Assembly: GCF_018614615.1 (NCBI RefSeq)
Contig: NZ_JAGGOK010000074.1
Coordinates: 1 to 64,000, forward strand
DNA from: Streptomyces sp. ISL-100
GTDB lineage: Bacteria; Actinomycetota; Actinomycetes; Streptomycetales; Streptomycetaceae
Direction: 5' to 3'
Length of the DNA: 64,000 nt
Both the position numbers and the translations under genes were made by a program. This document shows positions 32,847 through 41,837 of this stretch, piece by piece. Under the pieces are notes generated by a model that had not been told where the DNA came from, ran no database searches, and saw nothing but the letters and a program-made list of their open reading frames with translations. Numbering within the stretch: the stretch's first letter is position 1; each line of letters begins with the position of its first letter.

Positions 32847-35057
32847 GTGACAGCAGCAACGCACTTCTCCCCTTTCCCGCAGGTCCCCGAGGTCCCGGAC
32901 TCGGCCGACGCGGTGCTCGAAGGGCTCGACCCCGAGCAGCGCGAGGTCGCGACGGCCCTGCACGGTCCGGTGTGTGTCCTGGCAGGCGCGGGCACCGGGA
33001 AGACCCGCGCGATCACGCACCGCATCGCGTACGGCGTGCGCGCCGGGATCCTGCAGCCCGCCAGTGTGCTGGCTGTCACGTTCACCAACCGCGCTGCGGG
33101 CGAGATGCGCGGGCGGCTGCGCCAGCTCGGCGCGGGCGGGGTCCAGGCGCGGACATTCCACTCCGCCGCCCTCCGCCAGCTCCAGTACTTCTGGCCGAAA
33201 GCAGTCGGTGGCGATCTGCCCCGGCTCGTAGAGCGAAAGATCCAGCTGGTGGCCGAGGCGGCCGCACGCTGCCGCGTCCGTCTCGACCGCAACGAGTTGC
33301 GGGACGTGACGGGCGAGATCGAGTGGGCGAAGGTCACCCAGACCGTCCCCGGCGACTACCCGGCCGCAGTCGCCAAGTCGAGCCGCGACGCTCCCAGGGA
33401 CGCGGCGGAGATCTCCCAGATCTACGCGATGTACGAGCAGCTCAAGCGCGACCGGGCCATGATCGACTTCGAGGATGTGCTGCTTCTCACCGTCGGCATC
33501 CTCCAGGACCGGCACGACATCGCCGACCACGTGCGCAGCCAGTACCAGCACTTCGTGGTGGACGAGTACCAGGACGTCAGCCCGCTCCAGCAGCGGCTGC
33601 TCGAACTGTGGCTGGGCGACCGGCCGAACCTGTGCGTCGTCGGCGACGCCAGCCAGACGATCTACTCCTTCACCGGCGCCACCCCCGACCACCTGCTGAA
33701 CTTCCGTACCAAGCACCCGGACGCCACCGTCGTGAAGCTCGTCCGCGACTACCGCTCCACGCCGCAGGTCGTCCACCTGGCCAACGGCCTGCTGAGCCAG
33801 GCGCGCGGCCGGGCCGCCGAGCACCGACTGGAGCTGATCTCCCAGCGCGAGGCGGGCCCGGAGCCCGTCTACACGGAGTACGCCGACGAACCCGCCGAGG
33901 CAGAGGGAACCGCCCGCCGCATCCGCGACCTCATCGCGGCAGGCGTCCCGGCCGGCGAGATCGCCGTGCTGTACCGCATCAACGCCCAGTCGGAGGTCTA
34001 CGAACAGGCACTGGCCGACGCCGGTGTGCCCTACCAGCTGCGCGGAGCGGAGCGGTTCTTCGAACGCCAGGAGGTGCGCAAGGCCATCAACGCCCTGCGC
34101 GGCGCCGCCCGCTTCGGGAACAACGACTCGCTGCTCGACGATGTCGTGGACCTGCCCTCCCAGACCCGCGCCGTCCTCAGCGGCAACGGCTGGACCACCC
34201 AGCCCCCGGCCGGCTCCGGCGCCGTACGCGACCAGTGGGAGTCCCTCGCCGCGCTGGTCCGGCTCGCCGAGGACTTCGCGAAGACCAAGCCCACCGCGAC
34301 ACTCTCCGACCTCATCACCGAGCTCGACGAGCGCGCGGCCTCCCAGCACGCGCCCACCGTCCAGGGCGTCACCCTCGCCTCGCTGCACTCGGCGAAGGGC
34401 CTGGAGTGGGACGCCGTGTTCCTGGTCGGCCTCACCGAGGGCATGATGCCGATCACCTACGCCAAAACCGACGAGCAGGTCGAGGAGGAGCGGCGCCTGC
34501 TGTACGTCGGAGTGACGCGCGCCCGGCTGCATCTCGGCCTTTCCTGGGCGCTGTCCCGCTCGCCCGGGGGCCGGGCCTCCCGCCGCCCGAGCCGCTTCCT
34601 GAACGGGCTGCGCCCCGGCTCCTTGGCCTCCGGCGGCCGGGGAGCGGGCGGCGGCGCGAGCGTCGAGCGCGGCGGCCGTGGCGGCAGCGTCGTCACCGGT
34701 GGTCGGGTCAAACACCGGCGTCGCAGCTCGGCCCTGTGCCGGGTGTGCGGCAAGACCCTCACCGACGCCGGCGAGGTGAAACTGATGCGCTGTGAGGACT
34801 GCCCCTCCGACATGGACGAGGCGCTGTACGAACGGCTGCGCGACTGGCGGGCCGGCCAGGCGCAGCAGCTGGGCCAGCCCGCGTACTGCGTCTTCACCGA
34901 CAAGACGCTGATGGCGATCGCCGAGGCGGCGCCGGGCGAGGCGGGAGAACTGGCCGTCATCTCAGGGGTCGGCGCCCGCAAGCTGGAGCGCTTCGGAGCC
35001 GATGTGCTGGCTCTCTGCGCAGGTCAGGAGCTTGAAGGGGCCGACGAGGAGGACTGA
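32847..35057 (+). CDS. uvrD2: UvrD2-type ATP-dependent DNA helicase with HRDC domain
   Basis: A 736-residue SF1A helicase. Walker A AGAGTGKTRA lies near residue 48, VDEYQDVSPLQ near 238, GDASQTIYSFTGA near 268, SLHSAKGLEWD near 512 and LLYVGVTRARL near 550. A tetracysteine motif (CRVCG..RCEDC, about 631-651) joins the motor to a C-terminal HRDC domain (about 660-725), as in mycobacterial UvrD2. GTG at 32847 is chosen because it starts the conserved N-terminus; there is no clear ribosome site. This 3'-to-5' helicase acts in DNA repair or replication. The whiB7 promoter begins right after its stop. Confidence 0.93.
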   Translation: MTAATHFSPFPQVPEVPDSADAVLEGLDPEQREVATALHGPVCVLAGAGTGKTRAITHRIAYGVRAGILQPASVLAVTFTNRAAGEMRGRLRQLGAGGVQARTFHSAALRQLQYFWPKAVGGDLPRLVERKIQLVAEAAARCRVRLDRNELRDVTGEIEWAKVTQTVPGDYPAAVAKSSRDAPRDAAEISQIYAMYEQLKRDRAMIDFEDVLLLTVGILQDRHDIADHVRSQYQHFVVDEYQDVSPLQQRLLELWLGDRPNLCVVGDASQTIYSFTGATPDHLLNFRTKHPDATVVKLVRDYRSTPQVVHLANGLLSQARGRAAEHRLELISQREAGPEPVYTEYADEPAEAEGTARRIRDLIAAGVPAGEIAVLYRINAQSEVYEQALADAGVPYQLRGAERFFERQEVRKAINALRGAARFGNNDSLLDDVVDLPSQTRAVLSGNGWTTQPPAGSGAVRDQWESLAALVRLAEDFAKTKPTATLSDLITELDERAASQHAPTVQGVTLASLHSAKGLEWDAVFLVGLTEGMMPITYAKTDEQVEEERRLLYVGVTRARLHLGLSWALSRSPGGRASRRPSRFLNGLRPGSLASGGRGAGGGASVERGGRGGSVVTGGRVKHRRRSSALCRVCGKTLTDAGEVKLMRCEDCPSDMDEALYERLRDWRAGQAQQLGQPAYCVFTDKTLMAIAEAAPGEAGELAVISGVGARKLERFGADVLALCAGQELEGADEED

Positions 35058-35070
35058 TTCAAACTCGTCG

Positions 35071-35110
35071 AAAAAATAGTTTGCGCATGCCCCAGGAATC
35101 CCCATAGGTT
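35071..35110 (+). promoter_or_regulatory. WhiB7-type autoregulated promoter
   Basis: An A-rich tract (35071-35078), then TTGCGC (35081-35086) as -35, an 18-base spacer and TAGGTT (35105-35110) as -10. An AT-rich block immediately upstream of the -35 is the known signature of promoters activated by WhiB7 with the housekeeping sigma factor. Transcription would start near 35117, giving a leader of about 570 bases. Confidence 0.75.
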
Positions 35111-35228
35111 CTTAACCACGGGAACAGCGACTTCTCTGAAGCCCTGATTCCGTGCTGTACTTATCCGAATACGTAGGGACCGGCCCCGTGCCACCAGGTC
35201 CCCGAGACGCCGAGAGGAGGCGAGCCCA

Positions 35229-35531
35229 GTGACCAGCTTCATGAACTTCACCAAAATGACCGATCGCTCGGTCGTCGCCCCCTGCCCGCTCGGCTCCTCG
35301 CTTCGTGGCACCGGTCTGCCCGGCATTTCCGCCGTCCGTCCGGCGTCTCTCGCAGGCCTTGTCCTGGCGCGCAATGAGCGACCGACCAAGGCACCGGAAG
35401 CAGCAGTAGCAGCGGCACAGGCGAGGGCCTATGCCTTTGCGGCAGCCGGCGCCGGATCCAAGAAGCAGACGACGCAGCACCACACGATGTGGGCCTTCCG
35501 TGGGCTCGAACCCTGGAGTGATCCAGCCTGA
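35229..35531 (+). CDS. whiB7 upstream regulatory ORF (100 codons)
   Basis: GTG at 35229 follows AGGAGG (35215-35220) by 8 bases. The frame runs 100 codons and ends in TGA at 35529-35531, directly before the attenuator. In known whiB7/wblC leaders, slowed translation of a leader ORF disrupts the terminator and lets transcription reach whiB7; this frame has the right place and ribosome site. The peptide ends MWAFRGLEPWSDPA. Its length is large for a leader peptide. It is not expected to be a functional protein. Confidence 0.65.
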   Translation: MTSFMNFTKMTDRSVVAPCPLGSSLRGTGLPGISAVRPASLAGLVLARNERPTKAPEAAVAAAQARAYAFAAAGAGSKKQTTQHHTMWAFRGLEPWSDPA

Positions 35532-35597
35532 TCCAGGATCAGGCAGGCGCCTCAGGGCCGCGGAACCCCACCAGGGATCCGCGGCCCTTCTGTTTTT
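35526..35597 (+). terminator. whiB7 attenuator: stop-codon palindrome plus intrinsic terminator
   Basis: A perfect 9+9 palindrome (35526-35544, one-base centre) covers the uORF stop codon. A second 10-bp stem (35555-35564 with 35578-35587) is followed by TTCTGTTTTT, a factor-independent terminator. A ribosome at the uORF stop would melt the first stem, consistent with ribosome-mediated attenuation under antibiotic stress. Confidence 0.8.
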
Positions 35598-35688
35598 CCC
35601 GAACGGGAGAGACAGAGCGAAGGGGCCTCGGGACAGCAACCGCCACCCGGCCAACCGGTCGGAACGACTCGACGAGGAAACAACCACC

Positions 35689-36075
35689 GTGCAACTCGAA
35701 ACGCACGCCCCGTCCGTACCGCCTTCCCAAACGATCACCCCGCCCGGTCTCACGGAGGACCCCACCTTGACTGCCCAGACTGCCCTGGCCCCTCTGACCG
35801 CGCTCACCGCGCTCGACGACGCCATCGAGAACCTCGGCGTGCCCGTCCCCTGCCGTTCGTACGACCCGGAGGTCTTCTTCGCCGAGTCCCCGGCCGATGT
35901 CGAGTACGCCAAGTCGCTCTGCCGCACCTGCCCGCTGGTCGAGGCCTGTCTCGCCGGTGCCCAGGAGCGCCGCGAGCCCTGGGGTGTCTGGGGCGGCGAG
36001 CTCTTCGTCCAGGGTGTCGTCGTCGCCCGCAAGCGGCCGCGTGGCCGCCCGCGCAAGAACCCGGTCGCGGCATGA
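35689..36075 (+). CDS. whiB7: WhiB7/WblC antibiotic-response transcription factor
   Basis: A 128-residue WhiB protein. Cysteines at about residues 55, 78, 81 and 87 (C..CRTC..C) bind a [4Fe-4S] cluster, GVWGG is at 99-103, and the C-terminal AT-hook RGRPRK (about 118-123) distinguishes WhiB7 from other WhiB proteins. It activates intrinsic resistance genes against ribosome-targeting antibiotics by binding the sigma factor. GTG at 35689 has GAGGA about 10 bases upstream. Expression is governed by the promoter and attenuator just upstream. It overlaps the next ORF by 4 bases. Confidence 0.96.
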   Translation: MQLETHAPSVPPSQTITPPGLTEDPTLTAQTALAPLTALTALDDAIENLGVPVPCRSYDPEVFFAESPADVEYAKSLCRTCPLVEACLAGAQERREPWGVWGGELFVQGVVVARKRPRGRPRKNPVAA

Positions 36076-36395
36076 ACGTCACCGGAACCATCGACCGACC
36101 CCATACGCACGATCCCAAGAAGCAGGCCCCAATGACCTCTTCCCCCAGCGAGCCCTTCGGCTCCGCCACCCATGACGTCACCATCACCGGCGCGAACGAC
36201 TCGCGTCAGAACAGGAACCGCGAGATGCAACTCATCCCAGAAGCCCTGGCCCGTGCCCATATGCAAGAACGCAGGCGGGAAGCCGAGGCGGAACACCAGG
36301 CCGTGCGCCTGGTCGCCGCCCGGCGCATGCAGCGCCGCGCCGAGCGCGTCTCGCTGCGTGCCCGTCGTGCCCTGGCCATGGCGGTCATGCAGTAG
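36072..36395 (+). CDS. small basic hypothetical protein downstream of whiB7
   Basis: A 107-residue protein; the C-terminal half is Arg/Ala-rich and helical (LIPEALARAHMQERRREAEA), probably a coiled coil. ATG at 36072 overlaps the whiB7 stop (ATGA); ATG at 36132 is a shorter alternative. No known domain. The overlap suggests co-expression with whiB7. Function unknown. Confidence 0.7.
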   Translation: MNVTGTIDRPHTHDPKKQAPMTSSPSEPFGSATHDVTITGANDSRQNRNREMQLIPEALARAHMQERRREAEAEHQAVRLVAARRMQRRAERVSLRARRALAMAVMQ

Positions 36396-36411
36396 CAGAT
36401 GAAACCCCTTC

Positions 36412-36443
36412 GCAGGGGCCGGTCCTAACCGACCGGCCCCTGC
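36412..36443 (+). terminator. terminator after the whiB7 operon
   Basis: A perfect 13-bp stem, 36412-36424 with 36431-36443, loop CTAACC. There is no strong T-run, as is common in very GC-rich genomes. Confidence 0.75.
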
Positions 36444-36490
36444 GGTGCGTTGTACGACCGTCACGCCCCCCGCGGGGATATCGTCACGGA

Positions 36491-36718
36491 GTGCTGAGTT
36501 CTCCCGGGGAGGACCCCCGGAACCCCGAGCAGGCGCCTGAGCCCCCAGAGCCGGGTGGCGACAAAATCGTGTGCTTCCGTTGCGGCAGGCCCGCCGAGAG
36601 CACTCCACCGACCTGGACCTGCTCCGTGGAGAACGGCAGCCGCCGCTACTTCTGCGACGACTGCGCGCGCGCCAACCTCAGAGCGATCGAGGGCCGGCTC
36701 GATTCACCCTGGTGGTGA
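36491..36718 (+). CDS. small zinc-ribbon-like protein
   Basis: A 75-residue protein with an acidic Pro-rich N-terminus and four putative metal ligands, CFRCG and CDDC (about residues 28-31 and 55-58), plus one further Cys in WTCSVE. The pattern suggests a zinc ribbon or knuckle. GTG at 36491. It is convergent with the ABC1 kinase gene, 9 bases apart. Function unknown. Confidence 0.72.
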   Translation: MLSSPGEDPRNPEQAPEPPEPGGDKIVCFRCGRPAESTPPTWTCSVENGSRRYFCDDCARANLRAIEGRLDSPWW

Positions 36719-36727
36719 ACGAACCGG

Positions 36728-38116
36728 CTACGCCCCGGCTGCCGACTCGGTTTCCTCGTCGTCGGCGAGGAAACCGGGCAGCCACTCCTCCAGCTCGTGC
36801 CGCAGCCGTACGGTCGCACCCAGCTGGCAGAGCACCCCGATGGTGCTCAAAGTCACCCGGTGTATCAGCAGATAGGACGGCGGCAGATTGAGCTGCTTGC
36901 CCAACTGGTGTGCCGGGGAGCGGATATCGGCTATCCGCGCCGCCTGCTGGCGCATCCAGCCCCGGCTGAACGTGAACTCGTCGGCCTGCGCCGGCTCGAT
37001 GATCGGCAGCAGATAGTCCAGCACCTCATTCGGGTCGAGATCGATGGAGTCCTTCACGAAGCCCTCCTCGCGGAGCAGCTCGTACACCGCGTCGGCCTCG
37101 CCTTCGATCGTCATTCGCAGCGAGGCGCCGATCGTCGCAGGCAGCCCGCCGGACAGCCGGTCCACCGTGCCGAAGTCCAGGACCCCGAGCCGCCATTGCC
37201 CGACCGAGCCGCCCTCGGCGCCTACCGCGCCGGCGGCTTCCACGGGCATCAGCCGGAAGTTGCCCGGGTGCGGATCCGCGTGCAGCAGGCCGGTGCGTGC
37301 CGGCCCCGAGAAGAGGAAACGGGCCAGCAGCTGCCCCGCCCTGTCCCGCTGCTCCGGCGTCCCGTCCGCGATCACATCGGCCATCGGTATGCCGTCGATC
37401 CACTCGGTCACCAGCACCTGATCGCTCTGGTGCACCACATCGGGCACCACCACGTCAGGGTCGTCCGCGAACTCCCGCGCGTGCTCCCGCTGGGCCTGTG
37501 CCTCCAGTTCGTAGTCCAATTCCTCCGAGACCCGGTCGCGCAGTTCGGTGATGAGCGGCTTGATGTCCATCCCCGGGATCAGCGGGCCGAGCATCCGGGC
37601 GAACCGGCTCAGCTGGTTCAGGTCGGAGAGCAGCGCCTCGCCGGCCCCCGGGTACTGGACCTTGACGGCCACCTCGCGCCCGTCGTGCCACACCGCCCGG
37701 TGCACCTGGCCGATCGAGGCGGCCGCCGACGGCTTGTCCTCGAACTCCAGGAAAAGATCGCGCCATTCCTCTCCGAGCCGCTCCTCCAGCACCGAGTGCA
37801 CCGTGCGGGTCGGCATCGGCGGCGCGGCTTCCTGGAGCTTCGTCAGTGCCGCCCGGTACGGCCCGGCGACCTCTTCGGGAAGCGCGGACTCGAAGACGGA
37901 CAGTGCCTGCCCGAGCTTCATCGCGCCCCCTTTCAGCTCACCGAGGACCTTGAACAGCTGGTCGGCCGTGCGCTGTTGAAGCTCGCGGCCCACTATCTCG
38001 GCCGACTTGCCGCCGATTCGCTTGCCCAGGCCCCAGGTGGCTCGGCCGGCGAAGCCCAGTGGCAGTGCCGCCAGCTTGGCGGTACGGGTGACCGCCTTCC
38101 GGGGAAGATCAGACAT
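36728..38116 (-). CDS. ABC1/UbiB-family atypical kinase
   Basis: A 462-residue AarF/ABC1-type protein kinase-like protein. Visible motifs are KLGQALS (KxGQ) near residue 67, AAASIGQVHRA near 130 (Ala-rich loop), VAVKVQYP near 149 (VAVK Lys), EELDYELEA near 198, HADPHPGN near 278 and LDFGTVD (DFG) near 312. Such kinases act in lipid or quinone metabolism. ATG at 38116 has GGAGGGG a few bases upstream. Rv3197, the neighbour of whiB7 in mycobacteria, is the equivalent and has been linked to macrolide tolerance. It lies 42 bases downstream of the ThiF-like gene. Confidence 0.9.
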   Translation of the reverse strand: MSDLPRKAVTRTAKLAALPLGFAGRATWGLGKRIGGKSAEIVGRELQQRTADQLFKVLGELKGGAMKLGQALSVFESALPEEVAGPYRAALTKLQEAAPPMPTRTVHSVLEERLGEEWRDLFLEFEDKPSAAASIGQVHRAVWHDGREVAVKVQYPGAGEALLSDLNQLSRFARMLGPLIPGMDIKPLITELRDRVSEELDYELEAQAQREHAREFADDPDVVVPDVVHQSDQVLVTEWIDGIPMADVIADGTPEQRDRAGQLLARFLFSGPARTGLLHADPHPGNFRLMPVEAAGAVGAEGGSVGQWRLGVLDFGTVDRLSGGLPATIGASLRMTIEGEADAVYELLREEGFVKDSIDLDPNEVLDYLLPIIEPAQADEFTFSRGWMRQQAARIADIRSPAHQLGKQLNLPPSYLLIHRVTLSTIGVLCQLGATVRLRHELEEWLPGFLADDEETESAAGA

Positions 38117-38158
38117 GCGCCCCTCCAAATCCCAGACACCTGTGGCCGCCTGCGACGG

Positions 38159-39313
38159 TCACCCGGCCATTGTGTCCTGTGGCTCCCCGGCACCCGAGGC
38201 GCACTCCCCCTGAGCCCGCCCACCGGCGCCGCACGAACAGTCGGGGTGCGGCGGCATCCGTTCCTGACGCCAGTCCAGCAGAGGCATCGAGACCTCCCAC
38301 CGGACCCCCGTAGTGGCCGGCAGCTCACCGTCCAGGAAGGACAGGGCGTGCGCCGCCGCCAGCCCCGCCACCGCGGTCGCCAGACCGATGTCACAGGCCG
38401 GTACGGGCCCGCCCCGGCCGGAGCGCCACTGGGCCAGCATCCGCAGCCACCCCGGGTCCCGGTCCACCCGCCGCAGCGCCATACAGCCCGCACACGCACT
38501 GCCGCCCGGCAGCACCAGCGGCCCCACCACGCCCGTCGCCTCGGCAACCCCCGCATAGAGATGGGGAGTCCCCGAACGCAGCCAGGGCTCGGCGGCGACG
38601 GGATCGGGCGCGTACGCCGCGGATCCGTCCCGGGGCGCCACGATCACCAGCGAAAGCCCCGGCTCACCCCCGGCCGCCGGCCCCGCGGCTTCCGCGACCT
38701 CCGCCGCACGTGGTAGCCGGCCGGGCGCGGCCCCCCGCACCAACTGCCGTGCCGCCACGTCCCTTCGTCCGCCCACCGACTCCGCGCTCAGCCCGCCCGG
38801 CGCGATGTCCCAGACCTCCGCACACCCACTGTCCAGCACCTCGACCCGCCCCACGCCCCCGGCGGCCAGCACCGACGCGATCGTCGCGCCGACCCGCCCC
38901 GCACCCCGCACCTGGACCCGCATCGCCCGGCGCGCCGCCAGGCGCCGGGTCCCGCCGCCCGGTTCGGGATGGACCACGGAGAGGGACGCCAGATCAGGGC
39001 GGAGCCGGTCGAACACGTCGGCCCGCCCCCGCAGGGCGTCCGCCCCCGCGCCGCCCGCCGTCGCGTCGTCGATCAGGCCCGCCGCGGTCAGCCGGGCCAC
39101 CAGGTCGTCCACCCGCCCGTCGGGCAGCCCCATGGCCCGTGCCTCCTCCCGCAGCAGCGGCAGGCCGCGTGTCCCGTCGAGCAGCCCGAGGAAAGTGCCC
39201 GTCGTCGTATCCACCGGGCCCACCGTCACCGCGTGCGCGGACGTCATGCCGAATTGCACGGTCTGCCGGTCGCGCCATGCGCGCCGCAGCGCGGGCTTCA
39301 CCATCGGATGCAT
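38159..39313 (-). CDS. orphan E1/ThiF-like protein with RRE-like N-terminus
   Basis: A 384-residue protein. Residues 1-110 look like a winged-helix segment (VQFGMTSAHAVTVGP then VDDLVARLTAAGLID) seen in ocin-ThiF-like RiPP proteins. Residues 135-340 form an E1-like Rossmann domain (VQVRGAGRVGATIAS and VEVLDSG). Cysteine pairs CAGC and CSC may bind zinc. The Arg-rich nucleotide-activation segment seen in MoeZ (NLQRQ) is replaced, so adenylation is uncertain. ATG at 39313 has GGGGGA 7 bases upstream. No precursor peptide or YcaO gene lies nearby. Rv3196 occupies the matching place in mycobacteria. Confidence 0.75.
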   Translation of the reverse strand: MHPMVKPALRRAWRDRQTVQFGMTSAHAVTVGPVDTTTGTFLGLLDGTRGLPLLREEARAMGLPDGRVDDLVARLTAAGLIDDATAGGAGADALRGRADVFDRLRPDLASLSVVHPEPGGGTRRLAARRAMRVQVRGAGRVGATIASVLAAGGVGRVEVLDSGCAEVWDIAPGGLSAESVGGRRDVAARQLVRGAAPGRLPRAAEVAEAAGPAAGGEPGLSLVIVAPRDGSAAYAPDPVAAEPWLRSGTPHLYAGVAEATGVVGPLVLPGGSACAGCMALRRVDRDPGWLRMLAQWRSGRGGPVPACDIGLATAVAGLAAAHALSFLDGELPATTGVRWEVSMPLLDWRQERMPPHPDCSCGAGGRAQGECASGAGEPQDTMAG

Positions 39314-39523
39314 ATCGCCGTCCCCCGTCGGTCTGTCGCAAGATCCGCTCTCGGATCTCAGAATGCACGCAACGGCCGAAGACGGCTGAAAGTTGTCCAC
39401 AGGCGGTACGGAATAGTCGTACCGGTCGTACCAGTCGTTCAAATGCTGCACACCAGGGAGTGGATCGCGTTCGAACCATCCGGAGGCGGGACTTCCGCCA
39501 CTGACAGCGGGTAACGTCGTGGC

Positions 39524-40099
39524 GTGCCCGTCGACCCCCTCCACAGCGCGACAAACCAGCCGCCCCGCGGCTCGCGGTCGAGCGCGGTCGAGGTCCGCAG
39601 AAGCGCCCGCCGCAGCAGGACGGTATCGGCGTACCGCGAAGGCGACCGCACCATTGTTCTCATCCCCGCCCGGATGTCGGAGGCCGAGGAGCAGCGCTGG
39701 GTGACCGTGATGCTCGACAAGCTCGCCGCCCAGGAGAACAAGCGCGTCTTCGGCGACGCCGAACTCGCCGAGCGCGCCCGCCGGCTGTCCGCCCAGTGCT
39801 TCGACGGCAGGGCGCGCCCCGCCTCCGTGCGCTGGGTGACGAACCAGAACACCCGCTGGGGATCGTGCACCCCGGCCGAAGGCAGCATCCGTCTCTCGCA
39901 CCGCCTGCAGGGCATGCCGGAGTACGTCGTCGACTACGTGCTTGTCCACGAGCTCGCCCACCTGCTCGTACCGGGTCACGGTCCGCGCTTCTGGCGACTC
40001 CTGGAGGCGTATCCGCGCACCGAGCGGGCCCGCGGTTACCTCGAAGGAGTCGTCGCCGCCGAGCGGCTGCCGCACCTGCCGGGCGCACGCACCGAGTGA
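39524..40099 (+). CDS. YgjP/M48-type metallopeptidase
   Basis: A 191-residue DUF45/YgjP protein. The zinc motif is HELAHLLVPGH (HExxH..H) near residue 145, preceded by NTRWGSCTPAEGSIRLSHRL, the family signature. It is a predicted cytosolic zinc peptidase of unknown substrate. GTG at 39524 has no ribosome site, but TAACGT at 39512-39517 would place the transcript start at the GTG, suggesting a leaderless mRNA. Divergent from the E1-like gene. Confidence 0.87.
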   Translation: MPVDPLHSATNQPPRGSRSSAVEVRRSARRSRTVSAYREGDRTIVLIPARMSEAEEQRWVTVMLDKLAAQENKRVFGDAELAERARRLSAQCFDGRARPASVRWVTNQNTRWGSCTPAEGSIRLSHRLQGMPEYVVDYVLVHELAHLLVPGHGPRFWRLLEAYPRTERARGYLEGVVAAERLPHLPGARTE

Positions 40100-40206
40100 C
40101 CCTTGGTGATTATGTACCGAGTGTGTACCGGCCTGACCGGATGCGCCCATTCGCGGGTTAGCCTGACGCGACGCATTCACCTTGGGATGGGGGACGGTCG
40201 TTACGC

Positions 40207-41826
40207 ATGGCCAGGGAATTTCAACGCGGCCACAAGGCCAAGATCAGTGACCTCACAGCCGGCACGGATCTGTACGTAGGAGTGCAGATCGCGGCGCCCG
40301 GACTGACCTTCGACATCAGCTGCTTCGGGCTCGACGCCAACGAGCAGCTCTCGGACGACCGGTATTTCATTTTCTTCAATCAGCCGAAGTCGCCCGAGGA
40401 GTCGATTCAGCAACTCGGCGCGCAGTCGGGTGACACCGAGTCGTTCCGCGTCACGCTGGACCGCATCCCGGCGAACATCCACCGGCTCTCCTTCACCGCG
40501 ACGATCGACGGCGCGGGGCAGATGTCGCAGGTGGGACCCGGTTACATCCGGATTGTCGCGGGCGGCGAAGAAGTCGTCAGGTATGCCTTCACGGGCTCGG
40601 AGTTCACGACCGAGCGCGCCGTGATGCTGGGCGACTTCTACCTCAAGGACGTGTGGCGGTTCGCCGCCGTCGGCCAGGGCTTCGACGGCGGACTCGACGC
40701 GCTGCTGAAGAACTTCGGCGGTGAGGTGGCCGAGGAGGAACCGGCCGCACAGCCGCAGGCAGGGGCACCTTCCTTCGCCCCGCCGCCCCAGGCGGCACAG
40801 CCCGCGCCGTCCTTCGGCGCCCCCACCGCCCCGCCGGCCCCCGCACCCGCTCCGGCCCCGGCTCCGGCGCAGGGCTTCGCCCCTCCGCAGCAGCCTGCCC
40901 CGCAGATGCACGCGGCGCCGACGGTCGCAGCGCCGATGCCGATGCAGGGTGGCGCCGTACCGCCGGCCCCTCCGTCGCCGTACGGACAGCCGCCCCAGCA
41001 GCCGCAGTTCGGCCAGGTCCCGGGTCAGGTCCCCGGTCAGGCCCAGCCGCCGGGCGCTCCTGCCCCCTACGGTCAGCCCGCTCCGTACGGACAGCCCCAG
41101 GGCACGCCGCCGGGCGTACCGCAAGGCATGCCCCAAGGTGTTCCCCAAGGCGCCCCGCAGGCCGGAGGCGGCCTCAAGGCGGCCCTCCAGCCGTACCGCG
41201 AGGCCGCCACCGGGCAGCGCTGGACCCCGCAGAACCAGCAGCTCATGCGCGTCGAGCTCGGCATGGGCGGTACGCCGATCCTCGCCCGCCAGGGCAGCAT
41301 GGTGATGTACCAGGGCAAAGTCGACTTCAGCCACAAGGGTGCCGGCTTCACCGGCCGCATCGTGGGCAACGCGACCGGCCAGGAAATGCAGTTGATGCGC
41401 TGCTCCGGACGCGGGCAGGTCTTCCTCGCGGAGAACGGCGCGAACCTGCACCCCGTCGAGCTCCAGGGTGACGGAATCTGCGTCTCCGCGGAGAACGTTC
41501 TCGCGTTCGACGAGTCGCTGCAGTACGAGGTCCGCCGTATCGAGGGCCACGGCATCCCCGGCGGCGCCCTGTTCACCATGCAGTTCCAGGGAACGGGCAC
41601 GGTCGTCGTGAAGACGAACGGCATCCCGGTCGTCCTGCCGGTCACGCCGACCACCTTCGCCGACGCCAACGCCGTCATCGCGTGGTCATCGGCGTCCCAG
41701 GTGATCCTCTCCAGCCAGGTGCGGCTGCGCCGCAACGCCTACCCGGGCCACAGCGGAGAGACCGTCAATCTGCAGTTCCGGGGAGCGCCCGGAAACTTCA
41801 TCGTCGTCCAGCCCTACGAGGTCTGA
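40207..41826 (+). CDS. TerD domain - AIM24 domain fusion protein
   Basis: A 539-residue protein. Residues 1-180 are a TerD domain (FDISCFGLDANEQLSDDRYFIFFNQ, given here in part: SCFGLDANEQLSDD) with acidic residues for calcium. Residues 185-325 are a Pro/Gln/Ala/Gly linker. The remainder is an AIM24 (TSPO-associated AIM24) beta-domain (QGSMVMYQGKVDF, LMRCSGRGQVFLAENG). The same domain is repeated in the next two genes. TerD proteins join stress complexes in the cytosol. ATG at 40207; spacing to the next gene is 11 bases. Other ter genes are absent. Confidence 0.87.
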   Translation: MAREFQRGHKAKISDLTAGTDLYVGVQIAAPGLTFDISCFGLDANEQLSDDRYFIFFNQPKSPEESIQQLGAQSGDTESFRVTLDRIPANIHRLSFTATIDGAGQMSQVGPGYIRIVAGGEEVVRYAFTGSEFTTERAVMLGDFYLKDVWRFAAVGQGFDGGLDALLKNFGGEVAEEEPAAQPQAGAPSFAPPPQAAQPAPSFGAPTAPPAPAPAPAPAPAQGFAPPQQPAPQMHAAPTVAAPMPMQGGAVPPAPPSPYGQPPQQPQFGQVPGQVPGQAQPPGAPAPYGQPAPYGQPQGTPPGVPQGMPQGVPQGAPQAGGGLKAALQPYREAATGQRWTPQNQQLMRVELGMGGTPILARQGSMVMYQGKVDFSHKGAGFTGRIVGNATGQEMQLMRCSGRGQVFLAENGANLHPVELQGDGICVSAENVLAFDESLQYEVRRIEGHGIPGGALFTMQFQGTGTVVVKTNGIPVVLPVTPTTFADANAVIAWSSASQVILSSQVRLRRNAYPGHSGETVNLQFRGAPGNFIVVQPYEV

Positions 41827-41837
41827 GGGAGCCCGTC

